The notes under the pieces were generated by a model. That model was not told where the DNA came from. It saw only the letters and a list, made by a program, of their open reading frames with translations, and made no database searches. Shown here piece after piece: positions 35,564 through 44,300 of a DNA stretch of 64,000 bases. The position numbers and the translations under genes were made by a program. The stretch is from positions 53,403-117,402 of the forward strand of contig CABJAE010000007.1 of NCBI GenBank assembly GCA_902363535.1. Direction: 5' to 3'. This stretch comes from Peptoniphilaceae bacterium. Lineage in GTDB: Bacteria; Bacillota; Clostridia; Tissierellales; Peptoniphilaceae. The stretch's first letter is position 1, and every line of letters starts with the position of its first letter.

Positions 35564-35593
35564 CTATCTATGAGAGAGAACTTATAGTTATAT

Positions 35594-35616
35594 GAGCCTC
35601 GCTTAACGCAAGGCTC
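35594..35616. terminator. Hairpin between parB and the CAP-domain gene
   Basis: A 9-bp stem (GAGCCTCGC/GCAAGGCTC) surrounds a short loop. A T-rich tail lies on the plus-strand side only, so termination for the minus-strand CAP gene is uncertain. Confidence 0.35.
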
Positions 35617-35621
35617 TTGTT

Positions 35622-37196
35622 TTATTGTTCACTACTATCAGTCGGTGCTGCTTCTTCAGGAGACGCGACGATTTCGTTTGTGTTTCCGTCTTTGTTTATT
35701 TCTTCTTCGATCTTTGTTTTAACTTCTGCAACTAAAGCCTTCTCTTCCTTAGTGAAGGAAGTTTCCTTGGCTTCAGATTGTACTACGGATTCAGATTCTC
35801 CATTGATTTCATCGGTGATTTGACCTTTTACATCGTCAATCAGTTTCTTTTCTTCTTCATCCTTTCGTTCCTCAGCTATTTTTTGTTTTTCTGTTTCGTC
35901 AAAAGTATATTTTTCCTTACCTTTTAAATCTTTTCCGTATAGTTGTACAACAACGACTCGAGATACACCGCTATCTTCGTAGTTGCCTACTCCTACGCCT
36001 ACGTTCCTGTCATACTCATTATGCTTCATAACCTCATTGTGTACAGGAGAATTAATAAAGTTATCCAAAGCACGTTTCATTTCTGATTCAGATAAAGTCC
36101 CACGTATATTCTGAATATTTTCACCGGCAAAGTCGTTCATTTTCTTAATTGCATCGCCATTCGTTCGAGTATGGCTAATGGTTCCGGTCGTCATTTTTTC
36201 ATATACAATTTCAGCAACACGTTCTTTTGCAATTTTGACTAGTTCTTTATTGTCTTTGACTTTAGGAAGCCCGTTTTCTTTTCTGTAGTTATTCAAAAGA
36301 TCGAGATGTTTTTGAGCCATAGCCTCATCATATCGAACTTTAACAGTAGCGGTTTTTCCATCTTTTAATTTGACGGTTATCTCTTCATATACGATTTCAG
36401 GCGTTTGTTCTGGGCTTTCATCTTGTTCTTTTTTATCAGAGTTCTCACCTTTTGAATTGAAGAGCTTATCAAAAGCTTCGTTGTCTTTGCTTAGATCGTC
36501 ATAGATCTTTTTGTTAGATTCTTCATCTTTCAGAATGTCCAGGAGATCTAAAGTGCCTTCTTCTTTTTCCTTGGGTTCTTCAGGTCTTGTTCCAGGTTCT
36601 TCTGTTCCAGGGGTTTCTACACTGAAATCAAACAGTTTATCAAATACTTCGTTATCTTTGCTTAGATCATCATAAATCTTCTTATTCGATTCTTCATCTT
36701 TCAGAATGTCCAGGAGATCTAAAGTGCCTTCTTCTTTTTTCTTGGGTTCTTCAGGTCTTGTTCCAGGTTCTTCTACAGCTTTCGAATCTTTAACTGTGTC
36801 TTCGTCTTTCGTTAAGATATTACGAACATAATAGGTTCTGCCGGAGTCATATGCTTCTAATAGATTCTTTAGAGCTTGTTCATTTACTCCTTCGTTAGAG
36901 TAAATTACGTTAGATAAAGAAATTTCTAAGCCATTAACTAAAGCAGTCTTCTGATTTAACTTTAAGTGAATAATTTTTCCATCCTTTTCAAGAATTAGGA
37001 CGCCATCTTTAACAATTACTTTAAATCCCATTTTTTCTAAGTCTGCAATTTTCAAATACTTAATTCCATTAATTTGAATCTTCTTGTCATTCGCATTCAC
37101 AGGAGCATGGTTGGCATACGCTACCCCTGCTGAAGAGAGCATAGTTGTAGCTAATGTTACGGACAATACACTTTTGACTAACATTTTCTTTTTCAT
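35622..37196 (-). CDS. Exported CAP/SCP-domain protein with stalk domain and duplicated 57-residue repeat
   Basis: The 524-residue protein starts at ATG 37196, with GGAGG before it; a longer frame to 37262 has no ribosome site and would precede the signal peptide. After the signal peptide (KSVLSVTLATTMLSSAGVAYA) comes a stalk-like domain (about 35-110). Two almost identical 57-residue units (DLLDILKDEESNKKIYDDLS) follow, then a CAP domain (about 285-425) with SHTRTNGDAI and GENIQNIRGT. The last 90 residues are coiled and charged. CAP proteins are secreted and often bind or modify wall or host ligands. It has its own promoter. Confidence 0.8.
   Translation of the reverse strand: MKKKMLVKSVLSVTLATTMLSSAGVAYANHAPVNANDKKIQINGIKYLKIADLEKMGFKVIVKDGVLILEKDGKIIHLKLNQKTALVNGLEISLSNVIYSNEGVNEQALKNLLEAYDSGRTYYVRNILTKDEDTVKDSKAVEEPGTRPEEPKKKEEGTLDLLDILKDEESNKKIYDDLSKDNEVFDKLFDFSVETPGTEEPGTRPEEPKEKEEGTLDLLDILKDEESNKKIYDDLSKDNEAFDKLFNSKGENSDKKEQDESPEQTPEIVYEEITVKLKDGKTATVKVRYDEAMAQKHLDLLNNYRKENGLPKVKDNKELVKIAKERVAEIVYEKMTTGTISHTRTNGDAIKKMNDFAGENIQNIRGTLSESEMKRALDNFINSPVHNEVMKHNEYDRNVGVGVGNYEDSGVSRVVVVQLYGKDLKGKEKYTFDETEKQKIAEERKDEEEKKLIDDVKGQITDEINGESESVVQSEAKETSFTKEEKALVAEVKTKIEEEINKDGNTNEIVASPEEAAPTDSSEQ
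36458..36778. repeat. Tandem duplication of a 171-base unit in the CAP gene
   Basis: The block around 36481 recurs at 36652 with few changes. The offset of 171 bases equals 57 codons, so the reading frame is kept. The identity at DNA level suggests recent duplication. Confidence 0.75.
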
Positions 37197-37240
37197 TTTA
37201 AACCTCCATACGAAATGTGATTGAGTTATATCTTGGTTAG

Positions 37241-37269
37241 ATGATATCATGTGCGATTGCACATATCAA
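37241..37269 (-). promoter_or_regulatory. Promoter of the CAP gene with palindrome in the spacer
   Basis: TTGATA (37269-37264) and TATCAT (37246-37241) lie 17 bases apart on the minus strand. The spacer contains the inverted repeat TGTGC-AAT-GCACA, an obvious place for a repressor. Transcription would begin about 38 bases before the gene. Confidence 0.6.
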
Positions 37270-37307
37270 CTAAGATTTTGTAAATTCTTCAGATTATGTT
37301 TTTAATC

Positions 37308-37404
37308 TTAGTGTAATAAAAACGATTCAAGCTTCGTTCGTAAAGCTATCTCTTCAAAAGTGAATGGATAAAAGAGTCATTAATCATTTTCTTTATTACA
37401 CTAA
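37308..37404. repeat. 97-base segment with 13-bp perfect terminal inverted repeats
   Basis: TTAGTGTAATAAA at 37308-37320 and its exact complement at 37392-37404 frame an AT-rich core without a frame. It could be a MITE-like remnant or a large hairpin. The gap 37270-37552 holds this and a small hairpin at 37508-37530 (ATAAACTT/AAGTTTAT), but no gene. Confidence 0.4.
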
Positions 37405-37552
37405 AAGGGAGTAAATTACTAAATATTTAGGTTCTATCTTGAACCTACATGAATTGGTCTATAAATTAAAATCAAACAATTCTTTGATATCCGTTACTTA
37501 TGGTTTGATAAACTTTTCGAAGTTTATTTTAAATTGAGTCTGACCAGAATTA

Positions 37553-37588
37553 TAATAAAAAAATAGTGCCGGTGTTTCCACCAACACT
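37553..37588 (-). terminator. Terminator after the stalk-domain gene
   Basis: On the minus strand a 10-bp stem (AGTGTTGGTG/CACCGGCACT, two G-U pairs) with loop GAAA is followed by a run of seven T. It is 30 bases beyond the stop codon. Confidence 0.75.
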
Positions 37589-37617
37589 ATTAACACTATT
37601 TAATATAGAATTTCCTC

Positions 37618-38409
37618 TTACTTTCCTACTCGAACTGTCATCAGAATATCATCAATATAGTCGTAAGCTTTTTCGAAGTTTTCCCTTAGTGCCTTATCTT
37701 GAATTTCCGCTGGATCTCCTCGGAAATCTGCACCGTAGTAGATGCCATCTTTATGAGCAAGGATCACAGGACCATTACACCAATCAGTCCTCGGATTTTT
37801 GACTTTTGAAAGGCGAAAGAGAAAACCATCGCCACCTATTTGTTCATTCGACTTTTCATAGAAACAAAGCTCGTCGTTTTCGAGCTTGTAATCAATATTT
37901 GCATCTTTCGGTAAAATAAAGGACATATCTATTTCCTTGATGTAGATCCGTTTCGCTCCAGGAATATCCTTTTGAGGATAGCTTCCGACGGTGACGATGC
38001 GCTCGTTTGGCATCCATTGGACTGAAAGCCCCGTCGCCTCCCCTAAGTAACGCGCCGGAATAAATGTGCGATTTTTTTCTAGATATGGCGCGACATCCAT
38101 CGCCACATCTTTTCCGTTTTGACGATAAGATTTTATTCCGATCGTCATCACGACTTTTTCTTTACCTTTCGTTAAAGTTGCTTCCTTTTTATCTTGATTC
38201 CACGACACGACATAGCCTAATTCTTCAGTGACCGCACGCAAAGGAAGAAACGTTCGATTGTGACGGATAACGGGCATCACATCTTCTTCTAAGGGTTCCC
38301 GCCCATTAACGTAAACTCCAACGTAACGTCCAACAGGAGAAGGTCCCTTCGCCAAGGCTACTGAAGGGAGAAGCAATAAACATGATAACAATACTGCCAT
38401 CTTTTTCAT
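37618..38409 (-). CDS. Exported stalk-domain (copper amine oxidase N-like) protein
   Basis: The 263-residue protein starts at ATG 38409, with GGAGG before it, and begins with a signal peptide (KKMAVLLSCLLLLPSVALA). Residues 30-140 form a stalk domain with two subrepeats: RTFLPLRAVTEELGYVVSWN and RTFIPARYLGEATGLSVQW. The remaining 120 residues are not recognised. Its GC content is higher than that of the surrounding genes. It probably sits in or on the wall. A separate function from the neighbouring CAP and NlpC-like genes is not evident, but all three are exported. Confidence 0.75.
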   Translation of the reverse strand: MKKMAVLLSCLLLLPSVALAKGPSPVGRYVGVYVNGREPLEEDVMPVIRHNRTFLPLRAVTEELGYVVSWNQDKKEATLTKGKEKVVMTIGIKSYRQNGKDVAMDVAPYLEKNRTFIPARYLGEATGLSVQWMPNERIVTVGSYPQKDIPGAKRIYIKEIDMSFILPKDANIDYKLENDELCFYEKSNEQIGGDGFLFRLSKVKNPRTDWCNGPVILAHKDGIYYGADFRGDPAEIQDKALRENFEKAYDYIDDILMTVRVGK

Positions 38410-38472
38410 TAAAGGCCTCCTACACTCATTCATCTATGCATTCATCTATCTATACGTTAAGCTATCTATGGA

Positions 38473-40071
38473 TCATATGCCATTATACCGAATAGCTTTA
38501 TACTGACTCTCTACTTTCGATTTTGAACGTATTGTATGAGATACTCGATCATATCCATTTAATTTCGTTGCTTCATACAATACATAGTCCCCGTTGCTGT
38601 CACGCTTTTCAAATAACATAACGTGTTCTTCCGGATAATTCAGGGCATCTCCTGGTTGCAGACTGCTATACGAAATCCGTCTTGCCACATTTTCAATTGT
38701 AGTTGTGCCTCTTTTGGATGTTAGGCCCCAACATCTACTTACATATCCTGAGCAATCTAAACCAAAGGTATTTCCAACTTTGCCAGACCTTGTATTAATA
38801 TTTCCTGCTCTGCCACCATTCTTTAACCCTCGAATAAACGATTCCTTAGTGTCAAAGCCACCCCAACAGTATGGCATACAAGTATATGTTCCAGCGCCAT
38901 TAATATAACTAGGTTTAGAGTAACCTCTCATTGCACTGATGTTTCTACTGGTACATTTCCACGAGAAAGATGTATGGTATGAACGAGCAATATTCATAAT
39001 TTGACTCCTCGAAATTGAGGCCTGCACCGGAGAAGGCACTACTTCAGGGGAAATCTCAATTCCACTCTTCTTATCAATAGTTTCTGGTTGGCCTTCTACA
39101 GTAGTTGCTACTATCTTCAAAACTTCTTGATTTTCTTTTGCATTATAAATTTTTCCATTATCAAAAATAAAGGGCTCTAGCATATCTGCGTGTGTTATTG
39201 CTTCTTCTTCATTGATAATATTACTATTTGGATCTATTTCATCCAAAATACTCGTGCTTTTCCCATTTATATTTACGGTTTTACTAACCAAAAAATTTCC
39301 CTTTTCATTTACACCAAGTAATTTGGCTCCATATAGGGGATAGTTAGAGATAATCTTTAGATTAGCTAATAGCTCATTATTTAAGTTCGAAACTGTCATA
39401 GTTCCGTTGTACGCATTTTCGCTATTCTTTTCTAAAGCAAAAGTATAAATATATTCATTGGAAATTCGACCAATAAAATTATTCACAGCTACAAACCTTT
39501 TACCTTGATCCATATATTGAATTGTGTGCTCTGTATCATCAAAAAGCGTAATATAGATACAACCATTCACAACTTCAAATTCGGAGATAGCCTCATTTTT
39601 CCCTAGATCAATGTCCTTGATTTTGGAACTACCGTTTACTCCAATTATCTCAATCTGTCCATTTGCTATATCTAAAATATAGATATTGCCTTTATCTTCG
39701 CATATCATCGATGGAGACTCTAAGCGGACTGATGCATCCATTCTTCCTTCTGTAGAGGATACTTTACTTACTTTATTTTTCGCATTATCCAAGATAAATA
39801 TATTTTCTTGTTCCACATCAAAATCCGTTGGACCATATTGATTACCTTCTTGGTCATAGTAAATACCAAAAGAGGAATCTTGTCTATTATTTTGGGCATT
39901 GTTCTTATTCAATATAGATATTGCATGGTTCATGTGTAATACAGGGATTTGCTGATGGATCGACTCTATTGGTTCTTCCAAAACAACTTCTTCTTGTGCA
40001 TGTACAGGGATGCTAGACGCTACTAAACATAAAGCAACAATCGCAAACCTAATATTATTTTTAAAAGTCAT
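38473..40071 (-). CDS. Exported protein with propeller-like region and C-terminal NlpC/P60-like domain
   Basis: The 532-residue protein starts at ATG 40071, with AAAGGTGG before it, and has a signal peptide (IRFAIVALCLVASSIPVHA). Residues 55-300 show repeated short beta units of the kind seen in propellers (IFILDNAKNKVSKVSSTEGR, IYILDIANGQIEIIG). The C-terminal 170 residues have the order of a papain-like NlpC fold: GLDCSGYVSRCWG with Cys near 438, then EEHVMLFEKRD with His near 482. Such a sensor-plus-hydrolase pairing is unusual. It probably acts on wall peptides; the role of the propeller is unknown. Confidence 0.65.
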   Translation of the reverse strand: MTFKNNIRFAIVALCLVASSIPVHAQEEVVLEEPIESIHQQIPVLHMNHAISILNKNNAQNNRQDSSFGIYYDQEGNQYGPTDFDVEQENIFILDNAKNKVSKVSSTEGRMDASVRLESPSMICEDKGNIYILDIANGQIEIIGVNGSSKIKDIDLGKNEAISEFEVVNGCIYITLFDDTEHTIQYMDQGKRFVAVNNFIGRISNEYIYTFALEKNSENAYNGTMTVSNLNNELLANLKIISNYPLYGAKLLGVNEKGNFLVSKTVNINGKSTSILDEIDPNSNIINEEEAITHADMLEPFIFDNGKIYNAKENQEVLKIVATTVEGQPETIDKKSGIEISPEVVPSPVQASISRSQIMNIARSYHTSFSWKCTSRNISAMRGYSKPSYINGAGTYTCMPYCWGGFDTKESFIRGLKNGGRAGNINTRSGKVGNTFGLDCSGYVSRCWGLTSKRGTTTIENVARRISYSSLQPGDALNYPEEHVMLFEKRDSNGDYVLYEATKLNGYDRVSHTIRSKSKVESQYKAIRYNGI

Positions 40072-40202
40072 CCTGACCACCTTTCTAATAGAAAAATTTT
40101 ACAAAACAACAGAATTACACACTACTCCAACAATACAGATTAAAAATCACCCCCTATTAAAATTCCTAGTGCTAAAGTACTAAAAGGTTTTCCTCTTGTT
40201 TA

Positions 40203-40231
40203 ATTATACAACCTTTTACCATGCCCCGCAA
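40203..40231 (-). promoter_or_regulatory. Probable promoter of the propeller/NlpC gene
   Basis: TATAAT (40208-40203, minus strand) lies 17 bases from a weak -35, TTGCGG (40231-40226). The start codon is about 130 bases downstream. No gene is seen in 40081-40346. Confidence 0.4.
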
Positions 40232-40346
40232 TGTCTTTTTCCTGCCAATGCTATAGGAAATCTCTAGAAATAGACCCTTTCATCTACTTTCTGTCATATT
40301 AATGACTTACCAATTCACAAATCGTTCTTTATCTAGACAGCTCTTT

Positions 40347-41312
40347 TTATATCTTTTGATTTTCAATTTTCTTTAATGCTATTTTCTTTGCCTGCTCATA
40401 GCTAAGTTTTGTCTTGTCTACTTTACTTAGCTTTTCCAAAAACAAAGGCTGATAAACGTTAGCTTGCCCAATGAAGCTTTCCATCTCAATAATATTTTTA
40501 AAATCAGGCATTCTAGACTTTTTTCCTTGTAGGATCTCCTTATATAGCTTCTTCATATAGAGAATAACTTTATAGTCTCTATCGATATTTTCAAAATGGA
40601 AAATTTCTTCTAAATTAATTGATTTAGGAATTTTAAAGTACGTCAAACTATTAATCGTATCTAGATAAAAGTCTCTAAACTCTTTCTCCATCTTTTCTTT
40701 TTCTTCTTTCAGAGTATAGAACTCTCCGTCAAGATAATCTGAAAGAAGACCATATTTAATTTTCAAGTTTATTGACCTATCCCAATATAATGTGCCTATC
40801 TTTTGAGCTTGAAAATAAATTTGAATTATATTAGATCTACTTTCAGTTTCTCCAAGTAATTGCTGAATCTTTGTTTCATAGACCAACTCTAGGGGCGTTA
40901 CTAGCTCTAATATCATTTTTTCGCTTATACCTAGAACTATTCCTTCTTCATTTTTAAAGACTATTATAATTCTCGTTAGTTTCCCCATGAGATTTATTTC
41001 ATAGGCATCGATGATATCTTTTTGTTCTAATTCTGTCTCAAAAGCTTTTAGATCTATCTTTTGACCTATTACATCATTCACCCTAGAAATAAAGTCATTT
41101 ATTGCTTCATATCTTATGGCATTAATTTCTTCTTCAAAATTGACAATCTCATCGCTAAAAAGTGAATAGCTTGACTCCATGAAGGCTGAATATAGATCGT
41201 TTAAAATCGTTTCATCTTCTATAAATAGAAAATATTGAAAAAAAGCCTTTAAATAGGACTCGGTATCTTCACCTATCTCTCTAGCGATCATCTCTATCTT
41301 CGAATCTGTCAT
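40347..41312 (-). CDS. Hypothetical protein encoded after the methylase-helicase gene
   Basis: The 321-residue protein is not recognised. It is rich in Glu, Lys and Ile and appears mainly helical, with a beta-rich middle (about 105-150, LTRIIIVFKNEEGIVLGISE). No signal peptide or membrane helix is present, so it is cytoplasmic. The ATG follows AGAGGTG and overlaps the end of the helicase gene by 32 bases, so the two are probably coupled in translation. A partner role for the helicase is a context inference. Confidence 0.65.
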   Translation of the reverse strand: MTDSKIEMIAREIGEDTESYLKAFFQYFLFIEDETILNDLYSAFMESSYSLFSDEIVNFEEEINAIRYEAINDFISRVNDVIGQKIDLKAFETELEQKDIIDAYEINLMGKLTRIIIVFKNEEGIVLGISEKMILELVTPLELVYETKIQQLLGETESRSNIIQIYFQAQKIGTLYWDRSINLKIKYGLLSDYLDGEFYTLKEEKEKMEKEFRDFYLDTINSLTYFKIPKSINLEEIFHFENIDRDYKVILYMKKLYKEILQGKKSRMPDFKNIIEMESFIGQANVYQPLFLEKLSKVDKTKLSYEQAKKIALKKIENQKI

Positions 41313-44300
41313 GCTTGGTCACCTCTTTATTTGTTTTCTCAGAAAGTTCAAGCTTCCCTGTTTCTTTAAGTTTGTGGATGTGTTGAGAAAGATCTAGTGA
41401 AGTGATATTAAGTTTTATAAAGTCTTCTAATGACTGTTCTCTTCTTATATCTATGATCTCACCATTTAACTTTGTAATTAGCTCGGGTTGATCGAGTAAA
41501 TTACAAGATATATCTATTTTCCGTTGACCATCAATCTTTTTGGTCATGAGATGTACATCTCCTAGGTCGGTAAAATCAATATCTGAATAACCCTGAGAGG
41601 CAATACAAAAATCTGATAATTTCTCTTTAGCTTCTTCCAGAGACTGATCGAATGAAATATCTCCATCATTGAATTTCAGATTAATTTCCGTAAGCCTATT
41701 CATTTTCTCTACATATTCCTCCTCATTTATAAATGGTTTTAACACTTCTTCTTTGGCAGTTTCTAAGTTTCTTTGTTGTTCTTTTAGTCGCTCTTCCGTA
41801 CTATTTATTAGTTCCTTAAAATATTCCGGAGATGTCATGTTTTTTATTCTTGTGATATTCCAGTGCCCCGCCTTCGAAGCGAGTTCTTTATAGTTACGTT
41901 CCTCTCCTGCGATATTTAAAATATATTGCTTGTCGATAGAACTGTAATCTATGAAGATTTTAAATCCTTCATACTCTGCAAATGGTGTTGTTTTCTTAAT
42001 ACTTCCCTGATAAGACTCTATAAAGGCTTTTGCAGCCTCTTTTTCATCTTTATATACATTTCCATTAATTTTAATTTCAAAAGGCTTATTCTCGCTTCTA
42101 CGAGCTCTTTCTAAATCCTTATTTATAACATTCATGTTATTTTCAAGTTTTTTCATGGTTTCAGGATATACATTTGCTATTTGATTTTTAAGTTGATTTA
42201 TATTCTGCAAATAACCAGCTTTTTCAATGCTCAATCGATTAACATCATTTTCTAGTTCCATCTTTTCTTTAATCAAAGGATTGTTAGCACATAAAGCTTT
42301 TATCTCCGCATAGTTTAAGGTGATTTCATCTACGTCTTCAATGGATCGAAGAGCCGATTCTTCTGTCATTAATTGACTGATAAATCGTTGCTTGTTCTCT
42401 AGAATTTGATACATATAGGCATCGAATGTTCCTTCGGTAATATAAGTGTATTCGAATACTTCCTTATTTTCATTTCCTTGTCTTACCATGCGACCAAGCC
42501 GTTGTTCTCTATCTGCCGGTCTCCACGGGCAATCTAAATGGTGTAAGGCGATAGCCCTGTCTTGCATATTCGTACCGGTTCCCATTTTTTGAGTAGTACC
42601 GATGATGACTCTAACATCGCCTGAACGAACCTTCGCAAATAGCTTTTCTTTTTCTGCAGGAGTATTGGCATCATGTATAAAGGCAATTTCTTGGCTTTTG
42701 AGACCTTTTTTAATGAGTTTTTCCTTAAGATCATGATGAACATTAAATTCATCTTTATTCGGAACAGATAAATCAGAAAATACAATTTGTGTGGATTTAC
42801 TATCCATAGTTTGATTATAGATTTCTACAATCTTATCGACGCAAGCATTCACTTTACTGTTGTCTTCATCTGGCAGCATCGGGTCAAATACCCTTTGATC
42901 AAGTGCCAGTTTACGCCCGTCGTTCGTGATCTTTAGCATATTGTCAATTCTAGGATCAATCCCGGATTTTACCTTGTCAGCTCTGGAAGAGAGATCTTCG
43001 ATAATCTCTTTTTGTAATTCGCTAGGCTTTACCTTTACTACTTCAGACTTTAGATCAGGAACCGGCAAATCTAAGCTTTCAGGCATCTTTATATCTGCAA
43101 AATTTAAAAATTGTTTTTTTAGTTCTGGCATATTATTGAATCGATTAAATTTTGTTTTCATCTTATAGCTTGTACCATCGACCGATAGTTCAAGCACATT
43201 TTTAATCTCTCCAAAGGTGGAAGCCCAAGCGTCAAAATCCAATAATCCGGTTCGGACAAGATCTTCATTGTTCAAATACTTTTGCATAACAAAAAGTTCG
43301 CACATAGAATTTGAAACAGGTGTCCCGGTTAAAAAAAGAAGACCTTTACGACCGGTCTTCTCATCTAAATATTTAGTTTTCATATAGAGGTCATATGCCT
43401 TTTGAGACGCACTATTGCTAATTCCACTTACTCCTGTTAAACTCGTGGGAATTTGTAAATTCTTGAATTCGTGAGCTTCGTCCACAACTAGCTTGTCAAT
43501 TCCCATTTCCTCAAAGTTGACAATATCATCACGGCGTTTTTCTTTCATTAACGCCTTTATTTTCGACTCTAGTTTTTTCTTCTTTTGCTGTAATTGCTTG
43601 ACGGAAAACCCTTGTGTGTATTTATTGCAAGAATTTAGTTTTAGATCGAGTTCTTTCAATTGTTCTTGTAGGAATCTTTTTTCATATTCTTGCGACACGG
43701 GAATCATACCGAACTGACTGTGTCCTACAATAACGGCATCATAATTTCCACTGGCGATTTTCGCCATTAATTTATGCCTATTCTTTTTTTCAAAATCCTT
43801 TTTTGTCGCCACAAGGACCTTTGCGTCTGGATATAATTTTAAGAAGTCTCTACCCCACTGCTCCGTTAAGTGATTGGGTACGGCGATCATAGCCTTAGAT
43901 GATAGACCTAAGCGTTTCGATTCCATTATGGCTGCAATTGCAGAAAAAGTCTTACCTGCTCCAACTGTATGAGCTGCCAACGTATTTCCGTGGAATATTG
44001 ATTTGGCTACTACGTCTTTTTGATGTGGACGCAAGCTAATAAGCGGATTCATGCCGCTAAACGGAAGATTTTCTCCTGTATACTTTCGAATAACTATATT
44101 GTTAAATCGCTCATTATAGATCTTTTCTAATTCACTTGTCCTTTGAGGATCACTGAAAAGCCAATTCGCAAATTCTTGCTTCATGTATTCTTGCTTTTGT
44201 TGTACCAAAATCGTTTCTTTTTTGTTTAGTACTTTTTGTTCCTTGCCATCGACATAAATTGTATCTTCAATTTTTAATCGTTCATTCTGATTAAGTGTTT

